64,000 bases of DNA from NCBI RefSeq assembly GCF_026745355.1, contig NC_079205.1, positions 40,750,785 through 40,814,784 of the forward strand, given 5' to 3'. Below, piece by piece: positions 1 to 10,342 of this stretch. Under the pieces are notes generated by a model. The model saw only the letters and a list, made by a program, of their open reading frames with translations. It did no database searches and had not been told where the DNA came from. Position 1 is the stretch's first letter, and each line of letters begins with the position of its first letter. The position numbers were made by a program, and so were the translations under genes. Source of the stretch: Beta vulgaris subsp. vulgaris (lineage: Eukaryota; Streptophyta; Magnoliopsida; Caryophyllales; Amaranthaceae).

Positions 1-506
1 CTTAGACACTTATACAAATGGTAAGAAAAGCAATATGATACTCCCTCTTTCGAAATACGACTTTGAAATTTGGTTCACCATTTTATGAGTCATGAATTTT
101 AGACAGGAACAAAGCAACAAGATTGGAAGGAGAAAGAGTGTCCAATAAGGGAAACCATAATAGAGATATTATCAGAATTAGGAGCACATAAGCTCCTTCA
201 AATATTGAGGACTTGGGGACTTGCTGATTGACCATCAAAAGTGTGAGAAGCCAATACAGGCTGATCAACTATGATAAGTTGAAGCTCTCAAACACAAAAG
301 TAAGAGATGTGCCTTCAGTTATCATAGTCATTTAAATCGGATTGTTTGTCCATTTGTGGATAACTTAATGAAATCTAATACCAGGTCTGTGCCAATCCCC
401 ATATTTGATATACACTATAAGTATAGCACATATAGAGACAGACAAGCAAACTGAAAAAAAATGCATTAATTTGATCAAAATCAAGGTAAAACAGGAAAAT
501 ACTAAC
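1..506 (-). other. Presumed intron 2 of the PSD2-like gene
   Basis: AT-rich sequence left of exon 2. A lone MITE-like terminal motif (TACTCCCTCTTTCGAAATAC) lies at 39-58 without a partner. No exon continuing the C2 domain could be found on the minus strand. Confidence 0.45.
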
Positions 507-586
507 TTCTCGGTGATGTTTGTGCAGAATGTCTGTTCTCCAAGTGTAACAGAGGCCAACCATTTGTCCTTAAATGTCATCTTTGC
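507..586 (-). CDS. PSD2: PSD2/3-like phosphatidylserine decarboxylase, exon 2 (start of C2 domain)
   Basis: Minus-strand exon bounded by an acceptor (TATATAG, 587-593) and a donor (GTTAGT, starting at 506). It joins exon 1 in phase and encodes AKMTFKDKWLASVTL, then GEQTFCTNITE. In the family, the motif FKDKWLA followed by GEQTF is the first beta strands of the C2 domain of PSD2/PSD3, which binds Ca2+ and phospholipid. The exon is 80 nt and ends two bases into a codon. I could not find exon 3 in positions 1-500, so it should lie beyond the left edge. No stop or frameshift interrupts the two exons, so the gene may be intact. Confidence 0.68.
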
Positions 587-1026
587 CTATATAATAAATT
601 CATCAGACTTTTCTGCTTCAAACTGCACTTAATACTCATTGTTATAAAGATAATGTTTCACTCAAAAGATATTTCTTTTTTCAAGTTCCTTGTCTCTTTT
701 AGTTTGCTGGAAAGAAAGAAAAAGCTATCCATAAGGTATTAGTGAAGATGATGGTAGCAAGAAAGTTAATGAAAAATAGAACTCCCTAATTTCGCATCAA
801 CAAGTAGCATCATACCATCATATATGAGATTAAATATATATTGCCTCATGTAGTGCGCTTTCATAGATCAAAGATCATAGACAGGCATCAATTGCAAACC
901 AAAGCTTAGCTAGGAGTCTATGTCAACCGTTAATTAACACTCCCTCTGCTAAAAAATTGTTGTAAAACTTCTTTTTAATGAACTCCAAATGCACACTTTT
1001 GACATTCAATATCTTTGCTTACAAAA

Positions 1027-1251
1027 TACTCCCTCCATTTCACAAAATATTTACTCATATTCCCTTTTGGAACATTTCACAAAACTTTACTCACTTTATT
1101 TTTTCAACTTAACTTTATTACTTACATCTCCTTATTTTATAATTGTTTGTCTCTCCTTTAACCCACGTTTTCCATTTCTCCCACCAACTTCTCCCCTATT
1201 TACTTTGTTTTTGTGAACAGAAGTGAGTAAAATTTTCAGAAACAGAGGAAG

Positions 1252-1253
<2 letters not shown>
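1027..1253. mobile_element. Mariner/Stowaway-type MITE 1
   Basis: About 30 bp terminal inverted repeats begin TACTCCCTCCATTTCACAAA and end as the reverse complement of TACTTCCTCTGTTTCTGAAA. A TA lies at each end (1027-1028 and 1252-1253), the target duplication of Tc1/mariner elements. No transposase is encoded. A CA microsatellite starts directly at the right TA. Confidence 0.8.

Positions 1254-1326
<73 letters not shown>
1254..1326. repeat. (AC)n microsatellite, about 36 units
   Basis: An uninterrupted AC dinucleotide tract of 73 bases abuts the right end of MITE 1. It creates a spurious Cys-Val open frame on the minus strand. Confidence 0.97.
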
Positions 1327-1330
<4 letters not shown>

Positions 1331-1568
1331 TCTTAGGGTTGGCTTCGGTGCGAACAATTCTTATATGAGTAATAATAAAATTGTAATGGTCTTCTATTAG
1401 CCCAATTAGGTTTTTCCAATTTTACCTTATAAAACAGCAATCACCTATGATACAGCTTACAAATAAAGTATAATATGAACTATATAAAACTTTAGGAGTA
1501 TTTGAAATCCTTATTTCATAGTGCACAAAAATACACAATGCATAGGATAAACATTAGTGTCACAAAAA

Positions 1569-1832
1569 TCTATACAAATATATTAAAAGGCGTGCGAAAA
1601 CAAGAAACTGTGTGACGTGGCGCTCTCCTTAGGGAGTTTTAGTTCATGTAATCCATGTACAATAATAAAATTAAGAAATTGCTTAGTATAGGGTTTGATC
1701 TCAAAACCTCAAGTACATGTACTAAAGTTTTAACCACTAGGCTAGGTTGTATTTAGTGTTATTATCATAAAGTATTATATTAATAAATGAATTTTTTTCT
1801 TACTCGGGGCATAGCACGGGCCTAATAACTAG
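1569..1832 (+). mobile_element. Small non-autonomous Helitron-like element
   Basis: It starts TCTATACAAATATATTAAAA, like the TC-initial 5' ends of plant Helitrons, and ends GCACGGGCCTAATAACTAG, a CTAG terminus ~10 bp after a degenerate hairpin (CGGGGCATAGCACGGG). It sits between an A (1568) and a T (1833), as expected for Helitron insertion, without target duplication. No Rep/helicase is encoded. One stem arm is mutated. Confidence 0.6.
1692..1744 (-). repeat. tRNA-like pol III promoter boxes (SINE-like) inside the Helitron-like element
   Basis: On the minus strand TAGCCTAGTGG (1734-1744) matches an A box and GGTTTTGAGATCAAACC (1692-1708) resembles a B box, ~25 bp apart as in tRNA-derived SINE heads. 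No separate SINE tail is evident, so this may be a captured SINE head or a tRNA-like relic. Confidence 0.4.
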
Positions 1833-1952
1833 TTTACAAAAACAAGGTGTATTTCATAATAGCATTAAGCGTGCGTTCTCTTCACCATATTTGTCCAAAA
1901 TTATTTTGAACTGATTGAAACTTACCAAAACTTATATTAACTCAATCAAACA

Positions 1953-2210
1953 TACTTCCTAAGTTCTTTTTTATTTGCAAAAGTTTGACTTTGCACTATT
2001 AACATATTCCACTTTGACCACCTTTGGTTGTTTATACATAAAGAACAATATAGCCATGAAGATAGTTGTTAACTTCATTTTAATATGTATTTTTTCAAAA
2101 TACGAACTTTTTAAAGATTTCACTTGAAGCTAATTATAAATAGGAATAGTCAAAATATTGCATTGGAAAACATAAAAGTCGAAATGTTGCAACTAAAAAT
2201 GAAGGAAGTA
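1953..2210. mobile_element. Mariner/Stowaway-type MITE 2
   Basis: The left end TACTTCCTAAGTTCTTTTTT pairs with the right end, whose reverse complement reads TACTTCCTTCATTTTTAGTT. The match continues inward (TTGCAA, then TTTGACTTT/TTCGACTTT). TA lies at both ends. Non-coding. Confidence 0.65.
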
Positions 2211-2334
2211 TAGTTGTAGAGTGTTGGAGCTTACTATTAGTAATTATTGAGGTTGGGTATTATTTTTATTGTTGTTAGATACATTTGTCCAATGAAAATT
2301 GACCATAAAAAATAAGTTGACTTATGCCTAGAAT

Positions 2335-2440
2335 AGAAATGTTGCAATTAATATGAGACGACCGAGTATAAAAGTGTTGCGATTAATCTGGGATGATTGG
2401 ATAAGGAACATGTTGCAATTGATATGAGACGAAGGGAGTA
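2335..2440. repeat. Three tandem degenerate copies of a MITE terminal sequence
   Basis: Three consecutive ~34 bp units share the pattern GTTGCAATTAATATGAGACG with small changes; only the last ends in the full GGGAGTA. They resemble the right end of MITE 2 and may be an alternative right terminus of that element. Confidence 0.55.
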
Positions 2441-2689
2441 GAACTTACTGTAATCTATTAGAGACTTAGTGGCATTTAACAAAACTACATATTCTTGAAA
2501 CTAGGTGAAGAGAATGCATCATAAGTCATAAATAAAACAAAACAAAAAGTTCCCTTAAATTAATAAAATAGTACATAAATAAAACAGACCAAAACTTAAT
2601 CAATCTTCCATTTCTCACTAGCTAGAATAGTGCATTTTATGCTTATATATATAGAATATTCTATACACTCTTTGAAGTAGAGACGGAAG

Positions 2690-3560
2690 CTAGTGGCTTG
2701 GAACAGGTGTTGTGCTATTACAAGAAAAACGTCCTGTAGCATTTTTTAGTGAGAAGTTGAGTGGAGCTAGACTCAATTATTCCCCTTATGACAAAGATTT
2801 TTATGCCATCATTTGAGCATTGGAGCACTTGTTTCACTATCTTTATCCTAAAGACCTAAAACCTTTTGTGCTTCATTCAGATCATGAGAGTCTTTCTTAA
2901 TGTGAGTCATTATCTTCACATTATCAATGTGAGACATGCTAAATGGGTGGAATTCATGCAATCCTTCACATTCTCTTCAAAATACAAGAAACGCGAGGAG
3001 AATGTAGTGGCGGGTGCTTTGTCTAGCAGAGGTTATCGATTACCAGTCATGGAAGCTCGCATCCTTAGATTTGAGATTCTTAAACAACACTATAGTGATG
3101 ATGCTGATTTCAAGGAGTTTCTCATTGCTCCCAATGGCCCTTATAGGGTCCAAGATGGTTTTTTATTCAAAGAGAATCGCATATGTGTGCCTAAGTGTAG
3201 TGTGCGTGAACTAGTGGTGAGGGAGATGCATGTTGGAGGTATAGCCGGTCATTTTGGTGTGCACAAGGTATGATTTGCTTTGTGAACCCTTCTATTGGCC
3301 TAAGATGCTCAAATACGTCCAGTGCTTGAAAGATGCATCACTTGCCAAAAGTCCAAGAGTACCTTCCACAAAGGTTTCCATTGCAAAGATGAGGATCATG
3401 AGGCGCCAAGCACAACTAGGAGTGGCATGGCATTTGGCAGGGTGCTCTTATCCAAGACTAATGAAGATCTTGCGATGGAGGATTTCCTAAATGCGTTAGG
3501 AGTTGGATTAGTCTCACTTGGACAAGATCCAGTTGTTCTTGTGTTACTTGGACATGATTA
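2690..3560 (+). pseudogene. Ty3/gypsy pol remnant (RNase H end, integrase zinc-binding region)
   Basis: Degenerate reading frames on the plus strand carry pieces of gypsy RNase H: KRPVAFFSEKLSGA-like sequence near 2730, a broken DFYAI/HSDHE region to 2885, and ARHAKWVEFMQSFTFS at 2932-2979. Then come ENVVAGALSSR and an integrase zinc-finger remnant (GHFGVHKV at 3250-3273, EPFYWPKMLKY, CITCQKSKSTF in a shifted frame). Stops and frameshifts interrupt it; neither LTR is recognisable. It lies inside intron 1 of the PSD2-like gene, antisense to it. Sequence from 3400 on is unplaced. Confidence 0.75.
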
Positions 3561-3842
3561 GAGTAGTTAATTAGTTAATTACTTAGTTTTATTGTTAAAT
3601 GTTGCCATTTGGCTTGTAAGTTTTTACTATTCCACTTGGAATAGGTTTTCCTTACTTTAAGCACCTTTACTTAAGTAGAATAGAAGTAGAGTTAAGGGAG
3701 GCGTGTAAAGGATGCTTAATTTTTTTTTGGGTAATGTAGTGGGCATCGACCGGAGCCCTACTATGAGGGTACCCCCGGCCAAGACCATTAGCCCAAGCCC
3801 CAACCCAATATTGTTGGATTAGTATCAAGATATACTTACAAA
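3561..3842. other. Unassigned sequence downstream of the gypsy remnant
   Basis: AT-rich, with TTAGTTAATT repeats at 3566-3585 and a purine-rich stretch near 3690. A T run at 3721-3728 is followed by a more GC-rich block (3740-3810, CGACCGGAGCCC) of unknown origin. No coding potential seen. Confidence 0.5.
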
Positions 3843-4105
3843 TTACTCCGTCCATTTCTTTTTAATCTACACAATGTCCTTTCTTACACATGGTTGTTTT
3901 TTCTATTCTTGGTAACATGTCCCATTTACTTTCTCCTCTTTTTCCACTAACGTCATCCAATTTTTAATATTTTAACCCACATTTTGTTTCTCTTACTTTT
4001 CTGTTTTTCTTTCCACCTTTTCAGTTTCTCTCTAATATTTTTGTACTTCCTTCCTGGTTCACCTCCAAAGTGGAGTGAGTAATTTAAAAAGAAATGGAGG
4101 GAGTA
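3843..4105. mobile_element. Mariner/Stowaway-type MITE 3
   Basis: Left TIR TACTCCGTCCATTTCTTTTT, right TIR the reverse complement of TACTCCCTCCATTTCTTTTT; TA at both outer ends. 263 bp with TA. The cleanest MITE in the window: the terminal 20 bp differ at one position. Confidence 0.85.
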
Positions 4106-4204
4106 TAACATATTATAACTTTTACCGATATAAAGATATTAATAGTTCAAGTCGTGCATAAGTACCTAGGGTAGTTATAAATCAAAGATGTGCAACTATT
4201 GAAA

Positions 4205-4730
4205 TAAAGTTAGGCTCTATTCTCCTCATCTTATTAAATAAGTTTTAGCAAAAATAAGTGAAGCTTAGTAAAAATAAGTCGAGTAAAGATAAGTTCATCA
4301 AAAATAAGTTAAATTCCAAAAATATAAGTTAAGTTTAGCAAAGATAAGTTCACTAAAAAGATTTCAACAATAATACGTTCAATAAAAATAGGTTCAGCTA
4401 AAATAAGTTAAATTCAGTAAAAATAAGTTAAGTTTGTAAATAAAAGTTCACCAAAAATAGGTTAAGTTCAGTATAAACAAGTTCATTTGTATTTTGAACA
4501 AAGATAAGTTAATTTAAGCAAAAATGATATAAAAATGAATATATTAAGAAATAATTAGGGTTCGTTTGATTCAACTTATTTTGTCTTATACTATCTTATC
4601 TTATCTGAACTTATCTTGTCTTATCTTATTTTTACTTAAATGAGCGAAAATAAGTTCAACCATTATTTTATCTTATCTCATCTTATCTCTTTTGAAATAA
4701 GTTAAAATAATTTGAACAAAATAAAGCCTT
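4205..4730. repeat. Decayed AATAAGTT-rich repeat block
   Basis: Between 4236 and 4500 the motif AAAATAAGTT (with CA, AA or GA joints) recurs about a dozen times at 15-25 bp spacing. From 4575 to 4700 its reverse complement AACTTATTTT and TTATCTTATC recur. The ends carry TAGGCTCTATT and AATAAAGCCTT, which are near inverted repeats, so this may be an old MITE-like element with repetitive subterminal regions. Class not determined. Confidence 0.4.
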
Positions 4731-4976
4731 ACAATCTCCATTTTCTTATACTTGTAGTTCTTCTCTTGGGATGTTGCACAACACTTACAACATTTCTCTT
4801 TTGGCTAAGTTGTCATACAAAGAAACTTATTACTTTCACGCGGGCCATGTTTTCACTCTCTTTCCACATCCTTGAATTTGTGTGTCATCAACATATGTTG
4901 CAACTTGCAAGTATTAAGAAACAGAGGAGTCATATAACATAGATGCGTAATTTTGTCAAAAGTTTTTGAGAAATAA

Positions 4977-5179
4977 TACTTGCTCCATTCTGTTTTAAAT
5001 GAAACGTAGGGTCTTCGCACAGAGATTTAGGAGATGAGAGATCGAGAGAAAGAAAAAGAGAGAATCATGTAATGAGGAGAGAGATAGAGAAAAATCAATA
5101 CCAAAGAAAGTAACGTTTCATTTATCTTGAAACGGCATAAAATGTAATGTATTTTATTTATTTTAGAATGGAAGAAGTA
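4977..5179. mobile_element. Mariner/Stowaway-type MITE 4
   Basis: Begins TACTTGCTCCATTCTGTTTT and ends as the reverse complement of TACTTCTTCCATTCTAAAAT; TA at both ends. A second inverted pair, ATGAAACG and CGTTTCAT, lies inside. Non-coding, 203 bp. Confidence 0.65.
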
Positions 5180-5701
5180 CCATTTTAGAAAATGTACGTA
5201 ATCATTATATTATATGTCGCCCTAAATCAAACCAATAAATTTAAAAAGCCTTTATTACTTTAGAGTCACCACGAATTACCCCTGTTTATGAGGCACAAAG
5301 CATTTCATGAACATATTAGTAATAAAAGTTATATTATTACCCTACAAAATACTTTCATTACATTATTTTCTTACAATTTTTACCAATATAAATTGAAAAT
5401 AATTAAAGGTCAAGCTTTGTCCTCAAATAATGAGTACGTCTTATCTCAAAAATATATGTCGATAGAGGTAGGATACGAAAAATAGAAAATGGAGAAAAAA
5501 GAAAAGATGTAACTAATTAATTAATTTAAAAATAAAATGATAAAAAAAGGCACAACAAAAAAAAAAACTAAGAAAATTTACAAGACATCACTTGCTTCGT
5601 TTTCAACTAAATTTTTTTAAAAAATAAAAAAGAAAACTAAAAATCCCTGATTTTGTGGGATAAACTGATTACAACTTTTAAAATAACTGATTTATTAGTT
5701 G

Positions 5702-5947
5702 TACTCCCTGTGTTTTTTTATCATTCTCACTTCCAATACACGTTTTTTAACTTAAATATCTTTCATTATATATTAGTAAAAATTATAACGATTGAATATT
5801 AACAAAGTATTAATCGAAACGAATCAAACAATACCCCCACATAACTATGTTTTTTCTTATAAATGGACAACATTTGAGAAGATTCTTTTTAAGCATGAAT
5901 AATGTCAAAATTTCAAGTGAGAAAGATAAAAAGAAGCAGAGAGAGTA
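5702..5947. mobile_element. Mariner/Stowaway-type MITE 5
   Basis: Left end TACTCCCTGTGTTTTTTTAT, right end the reverse complement of TACTCTCTCTGCTTCTTTTT; the match extends ~30 bp to TCTCACTT. TA at each end. Non-coding. Confidence 0.75.
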
Positions 5948-6753
5948 ATTAGCAATTACTTTAATAATTGCAATTAAAAGAGACGCTCTAATTTTAATAT
6001 AAAAGTAGACCTGGTAACTAAATGGATTAAACTAGTCACCAAAATAAATTAACCTAGCCACTATTGGGCTTTAATATTGGGCTTATCATTGTCTAATTTC
6101 AATTTAAAAGTAGGCGATCTCTTACAAGAAAAACTCTTTAATAATTTTCTACATGTTTTCGAATGCATCGCACCAATATAACGTTATTAGTTCGATAAGG
6201 TAGTACTTGAGGACTTTGGTGTCTCTGAAATGCCTAAAATACCCCATGTGTAATTCATATTTAAATTGCTAGAAAAATATCATCGTTTTCATTTTTTTTT
6301 ATAAATATCATTGTTTTAATCAGAGGCGTAAGGCCATGTTCACATGCCCCGAAATATAAGAGACCAATTCTATTAGTTGTCAACCTTAAGAAAAGGAAAA
6401 AAAAAACCTAAATCTAATTACAAATACAAAGAGATTAATTTCTATTTAGCGTTTTTCTTCTTCTTCTCCCAATTATAACTCTTCCATTTCTTCTATTTAC
6501 CAAAAAATTTAATAGGATCCCAATTTTATGAGACAGCCTTGATTTTAATGATGAAATAAATTTTTAAAGCTATTTTTTCTACACCATCTATTTCTTTTTA
6601 ACGGACAACCAACAGACAGAGACAAGTACAACTAGTAAAAGATCCAATCGTTAACAAACCGTACAAAGTAAAAAAAAAAAAAAAAAACAAAAAACAAGCA
6701 TAAAGAAAGGGAAAATGAATGAAAAGAAGAAAGAGAAAGAGAAAGAGTCATAC

Positions 6754-6921
6754 GGAGATAAGAGTAAGGAGAGCAATTCCGGCGAAATCATCGGCGGAAA
6801 CCAACTTAAAACGATCAGCAGAATGCTTAGAACGACTTTCACGGCGAACAATTCGCCGGAGTTTTTGACGCATCTTCCCCCTCCGAGATGATGACGAATC
6901 TTTCGAACTTCCATGCCCCAT
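6754..6921 (-). CDS. PSD2: PSD2/3-like phosphatidylserine decarboxylase, exon 1
   Basis: First coding exon, 56 codons, read from an ATG at 6921. It starts MGHGSSKDSSSSRRGK, continues with a basic Arg/Ser-rich stretch and ends with SADDFAGIALLTLIS. From family knowledge, a basic leader followed by SADDFAGIALLTL is the N-terminus of plant non-mitochondrial PSD2/PSD3, calcium-responsive enzymes that decarboxylate phosphatidylserine to phosphatidylethanolamine at tonoplast or ER. A GT donor (GTATGA) follows directly in phase 0; reading on without splicing gives a stop after one codon. The next exon in phase is at 507-586. Base composition is richer in GC than the surroundings. The catalytic part of the protein is outside the window. 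The identification is from memory of the family, without alignment. Confidence 0.7.
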
Positions 6922-7262
6922 TTTTTCTGATCTCTCGTCTCTCTCGCGCGCGCGTGCACTCTCTCTCCTGTCGAATAATAATCAGTTGGAAAGATTGGAC
7001 TGATTCCGAATGAGTGCTGTCAAATTTGATTGCCGAATTTATTCCTTGCTTCTTCGTTAATCGAACATTTTAAAGTTGAAGGAGGTGGTCGGACTGAGAG
7101 ACGTTGGAATTGACTGTTGACTGGTGTGACCAAAGTTGATAATGGAGTGAATTACTGACTTCTTTACTTTTCATCAACGAAATATCCATTCGGCAATCAG
7201 AAAGGCGCAAATAAGTACATTTCGCTAATGGCAGGTAGAGCCTGGTGCATCTTTTTGTAAAT
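6922..7262 (-). promoter_or_regulatory. 5' UTR and promoter-proximal region of the PSD2-like gene
   Basis: Upstream of the ATG at 6921 the minus strand carries an AG/CG-alternating leader (6935-6968, including cgcgcgcgcg) and then moderately AT-rich sequence without transposon signatures. The neighbouring dispersed repeat begins at 7263, so this ~340 bp is probably the core promoter and 5' UTR. No clear TATA box was assigned. Confidence 0.4.
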
Positions 7263-7810
7263 TTTGTTTTTTTAAGGAGAAATTTTATTAATTGAAAGCG
7301 AAACGGCATCTACAATAGATATTAAAGAAAGATGAGATACAATCAAACAATGTTAAATCAAATTTGTCTTCGAAAAAACTACAATGAACCCAGATCGAGC
7401 AATACAGCGCAGCCCCCTTGTATTTGTTGAATCAAACAGCTATTGTTGAGGAAGTCTATCATTCTGACATAGTTTGGGAAAAACATTCTTGATCGAGCCA
7501 TGTTTACCGCATCCAAGATTCCAATACCTTCATGTTGAGTCTCGAACTTCAACCAATGAGAATAATTTCTCACACCTAAAAACAAAAAAACCCTACTCAC
7601 AACTCCCATAGGGGAGAAGGAGATCTCCAAAATAAAGACTAAAAAAATCTCATAAAGAAATACTAATTTATTCAACAAAACTAATAATTGAAAATAAAAG
7701 AGGGAGAGGGGCTTACCATGGATGAAAATATCCGTGGCAGCCCCTCACAGATAAAAAGAGGTAGGGAAGGCTAGGGTTTAGAGAGAAAAAAAGAGAGAGG
7801 GGAGGGGGGT
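7263..7810 (-). repeat. Dispersed retroposon-like repeat, copy A
   Basis: Read on the minus strand it opens with CCCTAGCCTTCCCTACC, has an ATG and a splice-donor-like ATGGTAAGCCC near 7722, an acceptor-like TTTTTAG near 7580, and a short frame with NYSHWLKFE. It closes with an AATTAATAAAATTTCTCCTT tail and an A run. Copy B at 19558 is similar over the whole length in the same orientation. An A-rich 3' end suggests a retroposed or LINE-related sequence; the family is not recognised. Confidence 0.55.
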
Positions 7811-7826
7811 GCATCCTTTTGTAAAC

Positions 7827-8160
7827 TACTCCCTCTGTCATTTATTAGTTTATCCGTATTTTTGTAAGGTGTTCCTTATTAGTTTACCCCTTTGTTTTTT
7901 GCTATTTTTGTAATGAAACCACAAATTTTTCATCACACATATAAAATAATAGTTTATCTTTCTTTTTATTACCCACAAAATTATTTCTACTGAAACTTTG
8001 TGCAAAAGAAAGGGGTAAACTAAGGTTACAAAAAACATTTTGTTTGTGTCGGAAACTAAGGTAAACTAAAATAATAGTTCGTCAATTGCGAAGACTTAGT
8101 ACTTCCAATACCCCCGACATTTTGTTGCGTCGGAAACTAAGGTTACAAAAAACATTGTTG
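7827..8160. mobile_element. Left part of a mariner-type MITE split by a LINE
   Basis: Starts TACTCCCTCTGTCATTTATT with the left TIR. The matching right TIR (reverse complement TACTCCCTCCGTCCTCTATT) is 11.3 kb away at 19141-19170, directly after the A tail of the LINE. Internal sequence near the break repeats a ~25 bp motif (CATTTTGT..GTCGGAAACTAAGG at 8037 and 8119) around ~58 bp of filler, so the exact MITE/LINE boundary is uncertain. Confidence 0.65.
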
Positions 8161-10342
8161 AACAGAAAAAGAAGAGTCTTGGGTTTTCTAGTGCCTATGG
8201 TGTGTCTTGTGTGGGAAGAGCAGGTGGGTTGTGTATATTTTGGAAGGATGATGCCATTTCTTTCACTCTGTTCTCTTCCTCTCAAAATCATATTTGTGGG
8301 GACATAGTGAGTAAGGGGAATGTTCACTGGAGATTTGTGGGGATCTATGGATGGCCGGAGGAGGAGAATAAGCATAGAACTTGGGCTTTGATAAAAGGGT
8401 TGTGTGACGAGTATGAGGGGCCTATAGTTTTTGGGGGCGATTTTAATGAAATTTTGAGTTATGATGAGAAGGAAGGGGGTGCTTCGAGGGAGCGGAGAGC
8501 TATGGTGGGGTTTCGAAATGTGATGGATGAATGTAGTCTTGGAGATTTGCGGTTTGTGGGTCAGTGGCACACTTGGGAGAGAGGGAGGAGTCCGAAATCT
8601 CGAATTCGAGAACGCTTGGACCGGTTTATCGTCTCGCGTTCTTGGTTGAACATATTTCCAGAGGCTTTTATTGATCATAAGGTGTGTTACTGTTCGGACC
8701 ATGCTGCTATTGTATTACGTTGTGTTGGGAAATGAGGGGATGCCGAGAAGACGAGCTGATGGGTTTCGTTTTGAGACCTTTTGGCTTCTCGATGATGCTT
8801 GTGAGGAGGTGGTTAGGGGTGCGTGGAGTGCAGCAGAGGTTGTAGAATTTGTGAGAAATTAGGGGCTGTTGCGAGGGAGTTGCAGGGATGGAGTAAAAAA
8901 GCTTTCGGGACTCTTAGAAAGAAAATTGAAGTAGTGGAGAAAAAGTTACATGAAGCCCAATGTGAAGCTATTTCGAATGACAGTTGTGAGAGGTGTGTGA
9001 GTTTGGAAAAGGAGTTGGATGAATTACATGCTAAGAATGAGGCTTACTGGTACATGAGATCGCGAGTGGCGGAAGTAAAGGATGGGGATAGAAATACTTC
9101 CTATTTTCATCATAAAGCTTCCCAAAGGAAAAAACGGAACCTCATTCATGGTATTTTTGATGGAGGTGGGAGGTGGCAAACGGATGGCGAGGAGATTGAG
9201 TGTATGGTGGAACATTATTTTCAGGAGATCTTTACTTCCTCCGAGCCTTCTTCTAATGATTTTCAGGAGGTATTGCAGCATGTGAAGATGTCTGTGACAC
9301 AGGAGTATAACGATATTCTTCTGAAGCCTTACTCAAAAGAGGAGATTTTTGCAGCTTTGAGTGATATGCACCCATGTAAAGCCCCAGGGCCTGATGGTAT
9401 GCATGCTATCTTTTATCAGAGATTCTGGCATATAATTGGTGATGAGGTTTTTAATTTTGTTAGCAGCATTTTACATAACTATTCTTGCCCAGGGAATGTT
9501 AATTGTACTAATATTGCTCTTCTTCCCAAAGTTAAATCCCCTACTGTTGTCTCTGAGTTCAGGCCTACAAGCTTATGCAATGTATTGTACAAAATAGCTT
9601 CTAAAGCTATTGTTTTGAGGTTTAAACAATTCCTATCCTGTATTGTAACGGAGAATCAAAGTGCGTTTGTCCCTGGACGAATGATTTCGGATAACTCTCT
9701 CATTGCTCTGGAGATCTTTCATACTATGAAGAAGAGGAATAATAGCAGGAAAGGATTGATTGCGATGAAACTTGACATGAGTAAAGCCTATGACAGAGTG
9801 GAGTGGGGTTTTCTCAGGAAGCTACTGTTGACGATGGGGTTTGATGGAAGATGGGTTAATCTGGTTATGAGTTTTGTTGCTACTGTTTCGTATTCCTTCA
9901 TTATTAATGGAAGGGTATGTGGTTTTGTTACCCCTTCTAGAGGATTACGCCAGGGGGATCCTTTGTCTCCTTTCCTGTTTATCTTGGTTGCTGATGCATT
10001 CTCTCAGATGGTTACACAAAAGGTGGCTACGAAAGAAATTCATGGTGCGAAAGCAAGCCGGAATGGTCCAGAAATCTCTCACCTTCTTTTTACAGATGAC
10101 ATCCTTCTCTTTAATAGGGCTACCCGACAGGAGTGCTTGACAATAGTTGATGTTCTCAACAAATATGAAGCAGCATCCGGGCAGAAAATTAATTATAAAA
10201 AGTCGGAGGTATCCTTTAGTAGGGGTGTAAGTTGTGTGAAAAAAGAAGAATTGATTAATCTTCTCCATATGAGGCAAGTTGATAGACACCAGAAGTATCT
10301 TGGTATTCCAGCTCTTTGTGGAAATTCTTTAAGTTCCTATTT
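8161..10342 (+). pseudogene. LINE ORF2 segment 1: endonuclease and reverse transcriptase (5' truncated)
   Basis: Plant L1-type LINE. The endonuclease lacks its N-terminal part; it shows GDFNEIL near 8436 and SDHAAIVL near 8697, the catalytic C-terminal motifs of the EEP family. After two frameshifts (about 8735 and 8862) a 516-codon frame runs through the reverse transcriptase: PCKAPGPDGMHAIFYQRF (~9372), LDMSKAYDRVEW (~9771), RGLRQGDPLSPFLFILV (~9940) and FTDDILLF (~10090), where FADD is usual. The frame is cut at ~10342 by an inserted gypsy element and resumes at 14769. The domains serve target-primed reverse transcription. Inactive because of truncation, frameshifts and insertions. Confidence 0.9.

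Larger units (their letters stand above)
587..6753 (-). other. Intron 1 of the PSD2-like gene, filled with transposable elements
   Basis: The 6.17 kb between the two exons carries no other host coding sequence that I can see. It contains four mariner-type MITEs, a microsatellite, a Helitron-like element and a gypsy remnant, listed separately. The remaining stretches (587-1026, 2441-2690, 4731-4976, 5180-5701, 5948-6753) are AT-rich and without recognisable features. Near exon 1 (6600-6753) there is a poly-A/T run and CTT-rich sequence, as often seen after a first exon. Confidence 0.6.

Noticed and set aside
39..80. A further MITE at the left edge
   Set aside because: Only one terminus (TACTCCCTCTTTCGAAATAC) is visible; no inverted partner was found.
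1132..1326. Minus-strand frame with a Cys-Val repeat
   Set aside because: Translation of the (AC)n microsatellite.
8082..8702. 206-codon minus-strand frame opposite the LINE endonuclease
   Set aside because: Shadow of the LINE coding strand, which shows clear endonuclease motifs.
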